A stretch of DNA of 64,000 nt from Demequina globuliformis (GCF_000975155.1 NZ_BBRG01000001.1:186001-250000); one strand, 5' to 3'; counted from the stretch's first letter, positions 7,286 through 15,497 are shown. Numbers and translations: made by a program. Notes: generated from the sequence alone by a model not told the origin.

Positions 7286-8971
7286 CTAGTGCGAGTCAGG
7301 CTTGTGGTGGTGCTGGATTTCCTCGACCTTGTGATCGAGCTCATCCGCATACGCGCGGGCCTCATCGCGGAGGTCTTCGAGGATCACCTCGCGCACCTCA
7401 TCCGTGACGGGAGCACCGTAGTCCGACTCGAGCATGCCGTCACTGTCACCCACCACCACCTCACGCTCAGTGGACGTGCGTAGTGGCACCTCCTTGACGA
7501 ACATGAGGAGCACCATCGCCACGAGGGTCAGCGGCGCCAGCCATCCGAGCACCGGGGCAATCGCATCGTTATACGAGCTCACGACGATGTCGTGGTACGG
7601 GTCTGGCAGGCCCGCAACAATCTCCGGAGTGATGGAGTTGAAGTCCTGCCCCGAGCTTTCCACGGCATCCGCAGGCAGCCGCTCCCCCAACAGGCCAGTG
7701 AGATTGGCGGTGAACATCGACCCCACAAAAGCCGCGCCGAGCGATGCGCCAATCTGCCGGAAGTAGTTGTTTGACGATGTGGCCGTGCCGACCACCTTGA
7801 GCGGGAAGGTGTTCTGCACGACGAGAACGAGGTTCTGCATCGTCATCCCCAGGCCCATACCCAAGATCGCCAGGTACAAGCACGTGAGCCAAATGGGCTC
7901 GTCCCACACCATCGTGGACATGAGAAACAGCGCGATGCTTGCGGTACCAGCACCCGCGATGAGCAATCGCTTGTACTTCCCTGTCCGTGTCACGGCACGC
8001 CCGGCAATGATCGACGTGACGAGCATGGTGCCCATCATCGGCACCAGCAGCAGCCCCGCCACCGTCGCGTTGACGCCCGTGACCATCTGCATGTACGTGG
8101 GCATGTACGTCAACGTGCCGAACATTGCCACGCCGATGAGCAGTCCAGCAGCGGTGGTGAGCACAAAGTTGCGCTTGCGGAAGAGGTCCAGCGGCAGCAC
8201 GGGTTCGGCCGCGCGACGCTCGACTGCGACGAAGGCCACTGCCGACACCACCGTCAGCGCGCACAGGCCAATAATCATGGGCGAGACCCAGTCGTACTCG
8301 TGACCGCCCCACGACGTCGTGAGCACGAGCGACGTGGTCGCGATCGCCAGCAACATCATGCCCGCAACGTCCACCTTGACCTTGCGGCGCTCGACCTTGG
8401 GCGGGTGAAGGAAGAACAACACGGAACCGATGGCGAGCGCGCCCATGGGCAGGTTGATCCACAAGCACCACTGCCACCCAATGGTCTCCGTGAACCACCC
8501 ACCCAACAGCGGACCGGCGACCGATGAGAACGCGAAGACCGAGCCCAACACGCCCATGTAGCGGCCGCGTTCGCGCGCGGGAATGACGTCCGCGATGATC
8601 GCCTGCGACAGGACCATCAGGCCGCCACCTCCGATGCCTTGGATGGCGCGGCCGATGATGAGCTCAGGCATGTCTGAGGCGAGCGCGCCCACCACGGAGC
8701 CTGCGATGAACACCGCGATGGCGCCAATCAGCAGGCCCTTGCGGCCAATGAGATCGCCGAACTTTCCGTAGAGCGGCATCATGATCGTCGCCGCGAGGAT
8801 GTAGGCCGTCGTGACCCACAGCATCAGGTCCACGCCACCGAGATCTCCCACAATGGTGGGCAGCGCCGTGGCGAACATGGTCTGGTCGAGCGCAGACAGC
8901 AGCATGGCTGTCATCAGCCCGACGAACATCGGGAGAATGCCGGTCCGGGGCTTCGCGGGCGCTGTCGTCAT
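7286..8971 (-). CDS. EmrB/QacA (DHA2) family drug exporter
   Basis: A 561-residue transporter with 14 predicted membrane helices. DHA2 marks are motif A (GKFGDLIGRKGLLIG) and motif C-like GSVFAFSSVAGPLLGGW, as in proton-driven multidrug exporters. The C-terminal 80 residues are a charged cytoplasmic tail rich in Asp/Glu and ending in a His cluster (HHHKPDSH). The start chosen is ATG 8971, because a TAGTGT -10 box (8979-8984) lies 7 nt upstream, fitting a leaderless mRNA. GTG 8980 would add three residues but would overlap the -10. It is a single-gene unit; the substrate is unknown. Confidence 0.87.
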   Translation of the reverse strand: MTTAPAKPRTGILPMFVGLMTAMLLSALDQTMFATALPTIVGDLGGVDLMLWVTTAYILAATIMMPLYGKFGDLIGRKGLLIGAIAVFIAGSVVGALASDMPELIIGRAIQGIGGGGLMVLSQAIIADVIPARERGRYMGVLGSVFAFSSVAGPLLGGWFTETIGWQWCLWINLPMGALAIGSVLFFLHPPKVERRKVKVDVAGMMLLAIATTSLVLTTSWGGHEYDWVSPMIIGLCALTVVSAVAFVAVERRAAEPVLPLDLFRKRNFVLTTAAGLLIGVAMFGTLTYMPTYMQMVTGVNATVAGLLLVPMMGTMLVTSIIAGRAVTRTGKYKRLLIAGAGTASIALFLMSTMVWDEPIWLTCLYLAILGMGLGMTMQNLVLVVQNTFPLKVVGTATSSNNYFRQIGASLGAAFVGSMFTANLTGLLGERLPADAVESSGQDFNSITPEIVAGLPDPYHDIVVSSYNDAIAPVLGWLAPLTLVAMVLLMFVKEVPLRTSTEREVVVGDSDGMLESDYGAPVTDEVREVILEDLRDEARAYADELDHKVEEIQHHHKPDSH

Positions 8972-9010
8972 AGTCGCCACACTAGCCAGCGGGCCCGCAT
9001 CGCGCGCGGG

Positions 9011-9334
9011 TTAGCGTCCGCGGATCACCCGAATGTCAGGCATGGCGTCATCTTGTGCCAGCTCCTCGATATTGACGTCCTTGAATGTGACGACCCGCAC
9101 CGTCTTGACCAGGCGCGCTGACCGGTACACGTCCCACACCCAGGCGTCGGTCATATTGACCTCGAAGTAGACGTCGGTGCCGGCTGACCGCACGTTGAGG
9201 TCCACCTTGTTGCACAGGTAGAAGCGTCGTTCGGTCTCGACCACGTACTGAAACAGCCCCACGATGTCGCGGTATTCGCGGTAGAGGGCCAGTTCGGCCG
9301 CGGTCTCGTAGTTTTCGAGGTCGTCACTGCTCAC
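9011..9334 (-). CDS. DUF2469 protein
   Basis: A 107-residue DUF2469 protein starting at GTG 9334 with the conserved N-terminus SSDDLENYETAAELALYREYRDIVGLF and the block YVVETERRFYLCNKVDL. The family is restricted to Actinobacteria and almost always lies next to rnhB; its function is not established. The frame stays open further upstream into rnhB, but family conservation begins at this GTG. Upstream spacing contains only a weak GGTGGG. The protein is small, soluble and acidic at its C-terminal half. Confidence 0.88.
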   Translation of the reverse strand: MSSDDLENYETAAELALYREYRDIVGLFQYVVETERRFYLCNKVDLNVRSAGTDVYFEVNMTDAWVWDVYRSARLVKTVRVVTFKDVNIEELAQDDAMPDIRVIRGR

Positions 9335-9392
9335 CCCACCATCTTGGCGGGCGGCCACGCATTGCGCCCGATGGCGCGCCGCGACAGCGGGG

Positions 9393-10127
9393 TCAGTCTC
9401 CGTGCGGCGCCGGAAGAGACCAGCTGCGCCGGTGGAAATCGGTGGGGCCTCGATCGCGGATGGCGTCCAGGTGGGCGGCGGCGCCGTAGCCCTTGTTGCC
9501 TGACCATTGATAGTGCGGGTGCGCCTCGTGCGCCGCCACCATGATCGCGTCGCGCTCAACCTTGGCAAGGATGGACCCGGCCGCGATGGACGCGCACAGA
9601 TCATCACCCTTGATCACCATCGTCACCGGCGGCGGCACGCGTGAGATGAGGGCCGATGCCTCGGCGTGCGCTTCGTACTCCGGCTCACGGTCACTGGCGG
9701 ATTGCGCCGCATCAAAGAGGTCGACGGGAGGAGGGGTGAGCCAGTCGTGCTTGCCGTCGAGCACGATGGCATCCACAACGACGCCAGCGCCTGCGATCTG
9801 GGCGAGTGCCCGGTGGCCGGCAATGCGAAGTGCGGCGACGATCCCGTGCGCGTCGATTTCTGCCGGGCTCGCGTGGCCTACCGCGCGCGCGAGCCCAAAG
9901 CCAGTGCCGTCGTGTTGGGCGAGAGCGAGAAGCATGTCTTCGCGCTTGGCAGCGCTCAGTCGCTTCGAGTCTGCGAGGCCAGCCGGCCACGTGTGGCACG
10001 GCGCGACTGCGCATACGCCGACTGTGACGGGGCCAGCGAGCGCGCCGCGGCCTACCTCGTCGATGCCTGCAACGACGCGGGCGCCCGCATCCCACAGGAC
10101 GCGCTCGTGCTCAAGGGAGACAGCCAT
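9393..10127 (-). CDS. rnhB: Ribonuclease HII
   Basis: A 244-residue RNase HII that removes ribonucleotides and RNA primers from DNA. The catalytic acidic residues are visible: D23 and E24 (GIDEVGRGALAGP), D124 (VLDGKHDW) and D175 (IKGDD), followed by SIAAGSILAKVERD. The spacing between D124 and D175 is about 50 residues, longer than in E. coli, because of a 30-residue insert (residues 130-165) that also occurs in other actinobacterial enzymes. The ATG is 3 nt after the lepB stop with no clear Shine-Dalgarno, so coupling to lepB translation is likely. Confidence 0.94.
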   Translation of the reverse strand: MAVSLEHERVLWDAGARVVAGIDEVGRGALAGPVTVGVCAVAPCHTWPAGLADSKRLSAAKREDMLLALAQHDGTGFGLARAVGHASPAEIDAHGIVAALRIAGHRALAQIAGAGVVVDAIVLDGKHDWLTPPPVDLFDAAQSASDREPEYEAHAEASALISRVPPPVTMVIKGDDLCASIAAGSILAKVERDAIMVAAHEAHPHYQWSGNKGYGAAAHLDAIRDRGPTDFHRRSWSLPAPHGD

Positions 10128-10130
10128 GGG

Positions 10131-10856
10131 CTAGTCGGCGACGACGTCGGGGTCCTCGTAGGGGTTGCCGATGCCGTGGAAGTGCTGCAAGGGCCACACC
10201 GTTGCGAATGCCGTTCCCACGATCGAATCGATCGGCACCGCCCCGCCGCCGGGATTGCCCATGTGCGCTCGAGAGTCAGCGCTGTTGGGGCGATTGTCGC
10301 CCATGACCCAGATGTAGCCGTCCGGCACCGTCGCCGTGAAGTCCGTCAAGGACGGCGCAGTGCCCTCGGGAAGGTACGGCTCATCCAAAGGCTCGCCGTC
10401 GACGGTGATGTTGCCGTCTGCGTCGCAGCAGACCACGGTCTCGCCTGGCAGCCCCACCACCCGCTTGACGAGGTGGGTGCCGGCGTCCTCGGGCAAGAGC
10501 CCGGTGAAGGTGAGAACGTTCTTGCCGGCGCGCTCCCAAGTCGAGTCATCGGCGCCGTCGTCAGGAGGCGCCAGCCAGCCCCCCGGGTCTTTGAAGACCA
10601 CAATGTCTCCGCGACGCAGGTCAAGGGGGTCGGGGCGCCACTTGGTCACGAGGATCCGGTCGTTCTCTTGCAGGGTCGGATCCATCGAGGCGGACGGGAT
10701 CCAGAACGACTGGAAAAAGAAAGTCTTGAGGATGAGCGACAGCGCCAATGCGCACAGCACAATGACGAGGAGTTCCTTGACAAACCCCCACAGACGCCGA
10801 CCGGCGGAGGGCGCAGAGCCCTCCGCCGGTGCTGGCGACGCGTCGCTGATGATCAG
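10131..10856 (-). CDS. lepB: Signal peptidase I, probable CTG start
   Basis: A type I signal peptidase that cleaves signal peptides on the outer face of the membrane. With a CTG start at 10856 it is 241 residues. The membrane helix is about 25-48, the catalytic Ser57 lies in IPSASM, the catalytic Lys131 in VKRVVGLPG, and the box [11 protein letters not shown] follows. The first ATG/GTG/TTG in frame is GTG 10760, which would remove 32 residues and half the membrane helix. No ATG, GTG or TTG exists between it and the rplS stop. CTG 10856 overlaps the rplS TGA as CTGA, the same coupling geometry as the ATGA and GTGA overlaps elsewhere. The enzyme call is firm; the start is inference. Confidence 0.9.
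   Translation of the reverse strand: MIISDASPAPAEGSAPSAGRRLWGFVKELLVIVLCALALSLILKTFFFQSFWIPSASMDPTLQENDRILVTKWRPDPLDLRRGDIVVFKDPGGWLAPPDDGADDSTWERAGKNVLTFTGLLPEDAGTHLVKRVVGLPGETVVCCDADGNITVDGEPLDEPYLPEGTAPSLTDFTATVPDGYIWVMGDNRPNSADSRAHMGNPGGGAVPIDSIVGTAFATVWPLQHFHGIGNPYEDPDVVAD
10801..10829. repeat. 12-bp perfect inverted repeat at the rplS-lepB junction
   Basis: Arms CCGGCGGAGGGC (10801-10812) and GCCCTCCGCCGG (10818-10829) flank a 5-nt loop. It starts 24 bp after the rplS stop and lies inside the proposed lepB 5' coding region, where it encodes an Ala/Pro/Gly linker. No T-run follows. It could attenuate transcription or act as an mRNA processing or stability element between rplS and lepB. 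Confidence 0.6.
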
Positions 10857-11200
10857 TTCTCGCGCTTCTCGCGGATGCGAGCTGCCTTACCGCGCAGGTT
10901 GCGCATGTAGTACAGCTTGGCGCGGCGGACATCGCCGCGGCTGACCAGCTCGATGTGGTCGATCGTGGGAGCGTGCACCGGGAAGGTGCGCTCGACGCCC
11001 ACGCCGAACGAGATCTTGCGGACGGTGAAGGTCTCGCCGATTCCCTGGCCCTGGCGACGCAGGACAAAGCCCTGGAACACCTGGATACGGGAGCGGTTAC
11101 CTTCAACGACCTTGACGTGCACCTTGACGTTGTCGCCAGGGCGGAAGTCGGGGACGTCGTCGCGGACCTGGCCCGCGGTTACGTGGTCAAGCTTCTGCAT
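10853..11200 (-). CDS. rplS: 50S ribosomal protein bL19
   Basis: A 115-residue bL19, located at the 30S-50S interface. The conserved core [36 protein letters not shown] and the C-terminal [17 protein letters not shown] are intact, and length is standard. An AGGAG Shine-Dalgarno lies 9-10 nt before the ATG. The 133-bp gap to trmD contains an 11-mer shared with the rpsP leader (11334-11344) and a distant pair of 8-nt arms, GCCACAGG (11223-11230) and CCTGTGGC (11297-11304). This suggests a structured leader and a promoter of its own in addition to read-through from trmD. Confidence 0.97.
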   Translation of the reverse strand: MQKLDHVTAGQVRDDVPDFRPGDNVKVHVKVVEGNRSRIQVFQGFVLRRQGQGIGETFTVRKISFGVGVERTFPVHAPTIDHIELVSRGDVRRAKLYYMRNLRGKAARIREKREN

Positions 11201-11333
11201 GACTTCTTACTCCTACGCACACGCCACAGGTCCTGCACGCACTCTGCCTTACGGCCTAGTTCAGTGATGGCGTCGAAGCGGGATGTGCTGGAACCCCCTG
11301 TGGCAGGCCGTCAGCCCCGCTCGCACCGAAGAT

Positions 11334-11344
11334 CTATTGTGCCA
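11334..11344 (-). promoter_or_regulatory. Shared 11-mer TGGCACAATAG before rplS
   Basis: On the minus strand TGGCACAATAG ends at the trmD stop and lies 134 bp before rplS. The identical 11-mer lies 121 bp before rpsP (13983-13993). It may contain a -10 element (CACAAT) giving leaders of about 115-130 nt; no strong -35 was identified. Confidence 0.35.
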
Positions 11345-12038
11345 CATCCGCGTCGCCGTCACCGAGCAAATCCGGTCGACGTTCGCGCGTCCTCGCGAGC
11401 TGCTGCTCGTGGCGCCACTGGGCGATCTTGCCGTGGTGACCGCTCAGCAAGACGTCAGGAACCTCGAGTCCGCGCCACTGTGCCGGGCGGGTATAGCTGG
11501 GGTACTCGAGCAGCCCGTCGGAGTGCGATTCCTCCACGATCGACTGCGCGTTGCCCATGAAGCCTGGGATCAGCCGGGTGATGGCCTCGATCATCGCGAC
11601 CACCGCGACCTCTCCCCCGTTCAGCACGTAGTCGCCCAGCGACACTTCGCTCACACGGAACCCAGCGCTCGCGTAATGCTCCGGTACGCGCGCATCGATC
11701 CCCTCGTAACGGCCGCAAGCGAAAACGAGTTGGGGCTCGTGAGCGAGCTCGGCGGCCATCGCCTGCGTGAACGGGCGGCCCGCCGGGGTGGGTAGCACCA
11801 GGTGAGCCCCCTCCTGCATGACGTCGTCCAGGGCCGCACCCCAGACATCGGCCTTCATCACCATCCCAGCGCCGCCGCCAAATGGAGCGTCGTCGACCGT
11901 GCCGTGCACGTCACTGGTCCAGTCGCGTAGGTCGTGCACGCGCGTGTCCACCAGCTCCTTCGCGCGCGCCTTTCCCAAGAGCGACAGGTCAAGGACGGAG
12001 AAAAACTCGGGGAAGATCGAGAGGACGTCAATCCTCAT
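11334..12038 (-). CDS. trmD: tRNA (guanine-N1)-methyltransferase TrmD
   Basis: A 234-residue SPOUT methyltransferase that makes m1G37 in tRNAs to prevent frameshifting. Knot and substrate motifs are present: [11 protein letters not shown] near residue 52, GRYEGIDAR, and [14 protein letters not shown], which contributes the trefoil-knot AdoMet pocket. The start overlaps the rimM stop by 4 bp. Length and order (rimM-trmD-rplS) are standard. The last codons double as part of the possible rplS promoter. Confidence 0.96.
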   Translation of the reverse strand: MRIDVLSIFPEFFSVLDLSLLGKARAKELVDTRVHDLRDWTSDVHGTVDDAPFGGGAGMVMKADVWGAALDDVMQEGAHLVLPTPAGRPFTQAMAAELAHEPQLVFACGRYEGIDARVPEHYASAGFRVSEVSLGDYVLNGGEVAVVAMIEAITRLIPGFMGNAQSIVEESHSDGLLEYPSYTRPAQWRGLEVPDVLLSGHHGKIAQWRHEQQLARTRERRPDLLGDGDADVAQ

Positions 12039-12568
12039 GCGCGCGTCTCCCCCGTTTCCTCCGGCGACTCACCGTCGAGGAGTCCATAGGGAGGGGTGAC
12101 GACGACCCGCTGTGTCTCGAGGTCGACCTCGACGACGAACTCGTCGACGAAGGGAATCATGGCCCGCCGTCCGCTCGGCTGTGTGACGACCAGCAGGTCC
12201 TGCGCGGGCATGCTGAGGAGGTCCACGACCTCGCCCACGCGCTCCCCTGACGGACGTTCCACCGTGAGTCCCACCAGCTCATGCACATACCAAGCGTCGT
12301 CCTCATCCGACTCATCCCCGTCGATGACGAGCTCCGTCCCGCGGGCGGCGTCGGCCTGCTCGCGGGTGGAAATCTCGTCGAAGCGCAGGTACCAACGCCC
12401 GGCTTGCGTGCGCACGTGGGCGATGGTGAGCGGGCCTGCGGTAGCGGGCTCCGTCTCGTAGGCCTCTCCCGGCACGAGTCGCTCTTCCGGGATGTCGGTG
12501 CGCACCTCAACGGTGACCTCACCCTTGAGCCCGTGGGCACGGCCGATGCGGGCAACAGTCAACTTCAT
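12035..12568 (-). CDS. rimM: 16S rRNA processing protein RimM
   Basis: A 177-residue RimM, a 30S maturation factor that acts on the head domain near uS19. The N-terminal domain begins [25 protein letters not shown], and the PRC-barrel domain contains [21 protein letters not shown] and [10 protein letters not shown]. The frame is open further upstream, but family homology begins at ATG 12568. This start has no Shine-Dalgarno and a TACGCT -10 box exactly 6 nt before it, which indicates a leaderless transcript. It heads the rimM-trmD unit. The sequence from about 90-105 is an acidic insert (GDESDEDD). Confidence 0.94.
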   Translation of the reverse strand: MKLTVARIGRAHGLKGEVTVEVRTDIPEERLVPGEAYETEPATAGPLTIAHVRTQAGRWYLRFDEISTREQADAARGTELVIDGDESDEDDAWYVHELVGLTVERPSGERVGEVVDLLSMPAQDLLVVTQPSGRRAMIPFVDEFVVEVDLETQRVVVTPPYGLLDGESPEETGETRA

Positions 12569-12574
12569 GGGTCC

Positions 12575-12580
12575 AGCGTA
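12575..12580 (-). promoter_or_regulatory. -10 box of leaderless rimM transcript
   Basis: TACGCT lies 6 nt before the rimM ATG. The -35 region is weak. The same TANNNT-N6/7-start arrangement recurs at many genes in this window. Confidence 0.55.
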
Positions 12581-12668
12581 GAGCCCCGGCGAGCGTTCCC
12601 CAGGACAGGGAGAGCGGGCCTCGCTACATTGAGCGATACCAAGCGTGGCGTGACACGAAGGAGCAGGC

Positions 12669-13079
12669 ATGTCGAATCCCACCTCCAGGCCAGGATCGGT
12701 GACCTTCGTCGTCGTCCTCGTATGGATCTACGCCATCATGATGCTGATTTCCGGAGGCCTGTGGCTGTGGATGTCTAATGACAGCGCCTTTGTGGGCGAC
12801 GTCGATGTCGATGCGGGCGAGGCGCAAATCTACGGGTGGACCATTCTTGTCATGGGCCTCATCACGCTCCTGACGGCGATTGGACTGGGGCGCGGGTCGC
12901 GGCTCGCCCGGTTCATCGTCAATGCGGTGATGACGCTGCGGATCATCGCGGACGTGCTGGGGCTACTCCTGCTGACCGGCTACCCCCTGTGGCAGGCGGT
13001 CGTATCGATCGCGTGGGCTGCGCTGATTCTGGTTCTGCTGAACAATCGCGCGTCATCGCGCTGGTTCCTCGGCGCATAG
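12669..13079 (+). CDS. Small four-helix membrane protein, unknown function
   Basis: A 136-residue protein with four hydrophobic segments: about 12-35 (VTFVVVLVWIYAIMMLISGGLW), 55-74, 82-102 and 106-123. It resembles the DUF7144-like small membrane proteins of Actinobacteria, but no catalytic motif is visible. AAGGAG precedes the ATG. It is transcribed divergently from rimM, is the only plus-strand gene in the first 26 kb, and ends at a strong bidirectional terminator. Confidence 0.75.
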   Translation: MSNPTSRPGSVTFVVVLVWIYAIMMLISGGLWLWMSNDSAFVGDVDVDAGEAQIYGWTILVMGLITLLTAIGLGRGSRLARFIVNAVMTLRIIADVLGLLLLTGYPLWQAVVSIAWAALILVLLNNRASSRWFLGA

Positions 13080-13091
13080 GAGCCACCAACG

Positions 13092-13129
13092 ACGAAACCC
13101 CCGGCGCCAGGCGGCACCGGGGGTTTCGT
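13092..13129. terminator. Bidirectional intrinsic terminator between the membrane protein and khpA
   Basis: The 13-bp perfect arms ACGAAACCCCCGG (13092-13104) and CCGGGGGTTTCGT (13117-13129) flank a 12-nt loop between two convergent genes. The T-rich ends within the stem would serve both directions. It ends the rpsP-khpA transcript and the small membrane-protein transcript. Confidence 0.85.
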
Positions 13130-13146
13130 ATGTCAGGCAGTGGCTG

Positions 13147-13377
13147 CTAGGCCACGTCCACAATGTTGACGCGAACGTCGTCACGCGCGATGGCGTCGAC
13201 GACGGTCCGCAGCGAGGTGGCGGTGCGGCCGCGTCGGCCAATCACGCGCGGGAGGTCCTCGGGGTGCACCACCACGTTGACGGTGGTGCCGCGACGACCG
13301 GAGCGCTCGGACACCGTGACGTCGTCCGGGTGACGGACGATGCTACGCACCAGGTACTCCACGACGTCGACGACCAC
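13147..13377 (-). CDS. khpA: KH-domain RNA-binding protein KhpA
   Basis: A 76-residue single KH-domain protein (KhpA, UPF0109). The RNA-binding GxxG loop is GRRG at residues 47-50 in PRVIGRRGRTATSLR. The family works with KhpB/Jag in RNA binding, affecting cell size and division in Firmicutes. It follows rpsP with no room for another gene (2-bp gap), the standard actinobacterial order, and probably shares its mRNA. Confidence 0.92.
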   Translation of the reverse strand: MVVDVVEYLVRSIVRHPDDVTVSERSGRRGTTVNVVVHPEDLPRVIGRRGRTATSLRTVVDAIARDDVRVNIVDVA

Positions 13378-13379
13378 GG

Positions 13380-13862
13380 TTACTTCTCCTCAGCCTCAGC
13401 GGCGTCGTCGGCCGCGGGAGCCTCGTCGGCAGCCTCAGCGGCGTCGGCCTCAGCCTTAGCAGCCGCCTCGGCCTCCTTCTTGGCCTTCTCCGCCTCTGCG
13501 GCCTTCTCAGCCTTGAGCTTCTCGGCGGCGTCAGCGGTGGCCTTGATCTGGTCCTCGGGGCTGAGCTTGCCTGCGGGGGTCTCCAGGGTGGACTTCGCGT
13601 CCTTGTCACCCTTGAAGGTGCCCCAGTCGCCGGTCAGTTCGAGCAGCTTGCGAACCTGGTCCGAGGGCTGCGCGCCCACGGAAAGCCAGTACTGCGCGCG
13701 CTCGGAGTCGATCTCGACGAACGAGGGGTTGGACAGCGGGTGGTACTTGCCGATCTCTTCGATCGCGCGACCGTCACGCTTAGCGCGACTGTCGATGACG
13801 ATGACGCGGTAGAAGGGCGCCTTCTTCTTGCCGAAGCGCTTCAGACGAATCTTGACAGCCAT
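13380..13862 (-). CDS. rpsP: 30S ribosomal protein bS16 with long C-terminal tail
   Basis: A 160-residue bS16. The core (residues 1-80: [20 protein letters not shown], then [17 protein letters not shown]) is standard. The last 70-75 residues form a charged Ala/Glu/Lys-rich helix-like tail, roughly doubling the size seen in E. coli; such tails are frequent in Actinobacteria. The start is ATG 13862 with AAGGAG ahead of it; an in-frame ATG 60 nt upstream lies inside the leader and is not conserved. The Shine-Dalgarno lies in one arm of a long hairpin. A TGGCACAATAG element lies 121 bp upstream. Confidence 0.96.
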   Translation of the reverse strand: MAVKIRLKRFGKKKAPFYRVIVIDSRAKRDGRAIEEIGKYHPLSNPSFVEIDSERAQYWLSVGAQPSDQVRKLLELTGDWGTFKGDKDAKSTLETPAGKLSPEDQIKATADAAEKLKAEKAAEAEKAKKEAEAAAKAEADAAEAADEAPAADDAAEAEEK

Positions 13863-13871
13863 GGCTGTTCT

Positions 13872-13924
13872 CCTTGTGTTTTCGGTGTGAGCCGGTTCAT
13901 CGACCTCGAGGGGAAAACACAAGG
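13872..13924 (-). promoter_or_regulatory. Hairpin sequestering the rpsP Shine-Dalgarno
   Basis: In the rpsP leader CCTTGTGTTTTC (13913-13924 read on the minus strand) is perfectly complementary over 12 bp to GAAAACACAAGG (13872-13883), with a 29-nt loop. The downstream arm contains the AAGG of the AAGGAG Shine-Dalgarno, so a folded mRNA would hide the ribosome-binding site. This resembles translational autoregulation of ribosomal proteins; the ligand is not known. Confidence 0.65.
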
Positions 13925-13982
13925 GCGCGGAACTGGCAAGACGAAAGGCAGGTGAGGATAGAGGGCCACACCAGCCAACGCA

Positions 13983-13993
13983 CTATTGTGCCA
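13983..13993 (-). promoter_or_regulatory. Shared 11-mer TGGCACAATAG before rpsP
   Basis: Identical to the element before rplS. A -10 here would give an rpsP leader of about 115 nt that includes the Shine-Dalgarno hairpin. Confidence 0.35.
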
Positions 13994-14024
13994 GATCAAG
14001 CGCCTGCCGCGAAACCGTCGCGGC

Positions 14025-14654
14025 CTACTCGTGGTCTCCGCCGAAGTCCGGCTGCACGACAGCAGTGACAACGCCGTCCGCGACGACCAGCCACATTCCA
14101 GCGCGCTGATGGTCCGACACGGTCGCGGGGCCTTCGCTTCCCACCTGCGCGGAGGTGACTGGTTCCCAGTCATGCGACTCGAGGTACAGCCTGACGTCCG
14201 GGTCGACGGCGATGTCAACGTCGAGCGATACATCGTTCGACACGACAGCGCCTTGGGCCGCCTCGCCCTCTTCGAGCCCCGCGGCGTACGCCTGCCATTG
14301 ATCGGAGTCAACGCCAAAGACGCAGGCGGCATCCGCGGTGATTGTGTGGGCCTTAGCGTCCGCGCCACCAATGTATGCAAACCACGAGCCGTCCGGCAGC
14401 GTGGTGGATTCTTCTGCGGCGCACCCCGATCCGAGCGAGCCGTCGGCGTTAGCGGGTCCGCTGAGCCGCGCGAGGGAATGCACGGACAGCCGGGTGACGT
14501 CGCGCGCGGCGGGCGTGGCTGACACGACGTTGTCGCGGTCAGCGTGCACACCCGGTGCCGCGGCGATATCCGCGCTCGGTTGGACCGTGCACGAGGTCGA
14601 GAAGATGGCCGCCAACGCGACGACAATCCCTCGACGGAGTGTTCGCGATGCCAT
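14025..14654 (-). CDS. Secreted probable lipoprotein, unknown function
   Basis: A 209-residue protein with a short basic N-terminus, a hydrophobic segment and an imperfect lipobox (FSTSC, Cys22). It is then exported, and two further cysteines (about C79 and C112) may pair. The C-terminal half has beta-strand-like segments (LDVDIAVDPDVRLYLE, MWLVVADGVVTAVVQPDFGG). No family was recognised. GAGGGAG precedes the ATG. It lies 66 bp downstream of apbE in the same direction and could be an accessory of the flavin electron-transfer cassette, but that rests only on position. Confidence 0.65.
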   Translation of the reverse strand: MASRTLRRGIVVALAAIFSTSCTVQPSADIAAAPGVHADRDNVVSATPAARDVTRLSVHSLARLSGPANADGSLGSGCAAEESTTLPDGSWFAYIGGADAKAHTITADAACVFGVDSDQWQAYAAGLEEGEAAQGAVVSNDVSLDVDIAVDPDVRLYLESHDWEPVTSAQVGSEGPATVSDHQRAGMWLVVADGVVTAVVQPDFGGDHE

Positions 14655-14720
14655 CGCACTCCCTCAGGCTTGACTGTGAAAAAACCTAGCGCAGACCACA
14701 CCGGGCGCGCATCTTGCCTG

Positions 14721-15497
14721 CTAAACCGACCATCTCGGAGTTGAAAATGACTTGACCCGCTCCCCTACGATGCGCAGGGCCATGACTTCCATGCCGAACT
14801 CGGGTGCGCGTTGAGCCACCTCGAGTCCGCCAGCGACAATGGCGGTGGCCCACGCGTCGCACTGCACCAGATCGGAGCCTCGCACGCTTGCCTGCGCAAC
14901 CTCGGGCCCACGCGACCGGCGGGGCGCCCAGATATGTCCGGGCGCTCCTGAGCGGCCCGAGGTCGCCAAGCAGGTCGCCGCCCGCTTTCCGCCGCCGAGC
15001 GTCACAGCGCTCACGCTCCGAGCGCGTGGCCCCGGCGGGTCACGCGGATCCGCGATTCCAATCCGCCATCCTGCGTCGGTGGGCGCCGCGCCAGCGACAG
15101 TGATGTCGCCAGCGCATGCGTAAGACCACCCGGAACCGCCCAGGAGACCCAGGCGCCACCGACTGCGTTCCATCGCCCACGTCTTGACGATGCCAGTCGG
15201 GTCGAGGCCACCCGTGGGCGTTCGTGCGTCGAACCACCCCCCGGTCTCGTCGCGGAAGCGCTCGCACAGGTCGAGCACCTCCGCCACCGCGGGCGGAGCA
15301 TCGGCGACGGTGGCCGTGCCCGAACTGAGGCGTGACACCCACGAGTCCGCCCGGTACGTCGAGAACACCTCATCCACCCAGGCGAGGTCCGCAGCGAGGT
15401 GCGGTGCGACAAGGTCGATCGCATCCGGTGAGACGTCGCCCACGACGGTCAGCGTGAAGTCCATCGCCATCGCGGTCGTCGTATGGGTGACGGTCAC
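14721..15497 (-). CDS. apbE: FAD:protein FMN transferase (ApbE family)
   Basis: A 258-residue ApbE. The family attaches FMN covalently to Thr/Ser of FMN-binding domains outside the membrane. Recognisable blocks are FSTYRADSWVSRLS near residue 45, the substrate loop GGLDPTGIVKTWAMER near 97-112, YACAGDI for the NAGGD motif near 126, ATSG near 179, and the metal-site CDAWATAIVAGG near 213. Some blocks are degenerate (CAGD instead of AGGD, VKTWA instead of VKGWA), so activity is probable rather than certain. No export signal is obvious. The GTG start overlaps the FMN-binding gene by 4 bp, and that protein is the likely substrate. Confidence 0.85.
   Translation of the reverse strand: MTVTHTTTAMAMDFTLTVVGDVSPDAIDLVAPHLAADLAWVDEVFSTYRADSWVSRLSSGTATVADAPPAVAEVLDLCERFRDETGGWFDARTPTGGLDPTGIVKTWAMERSRWRLGLLGGSGWSYACAGDITVAGAAPTDAGWRIGIADPRDPPGPRARSVSAVTLGGGKRAATCLATSGRSGAPGHIWAPRRSRGPEVAQASVRGSDLVQCDAWATAIVAGGLEVAQRAPEFGMEVMALRIVGERVKSFSTPRWSV

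Noticed and set aside
10131-10760. lepB starting at GTG 10760
   Set aside because: This start would remove the cytoplasmic lead and half of the membrane helix that precedes the catalytic Ser; kept only as an alternative.
11201-11333. L19-leader riboregulator as described in Firmicutes
   Set aside because: Only one weak pair of 8-nt arms is present and the Firmicutes consensus was not recognised, so no named RNA family is assigned.
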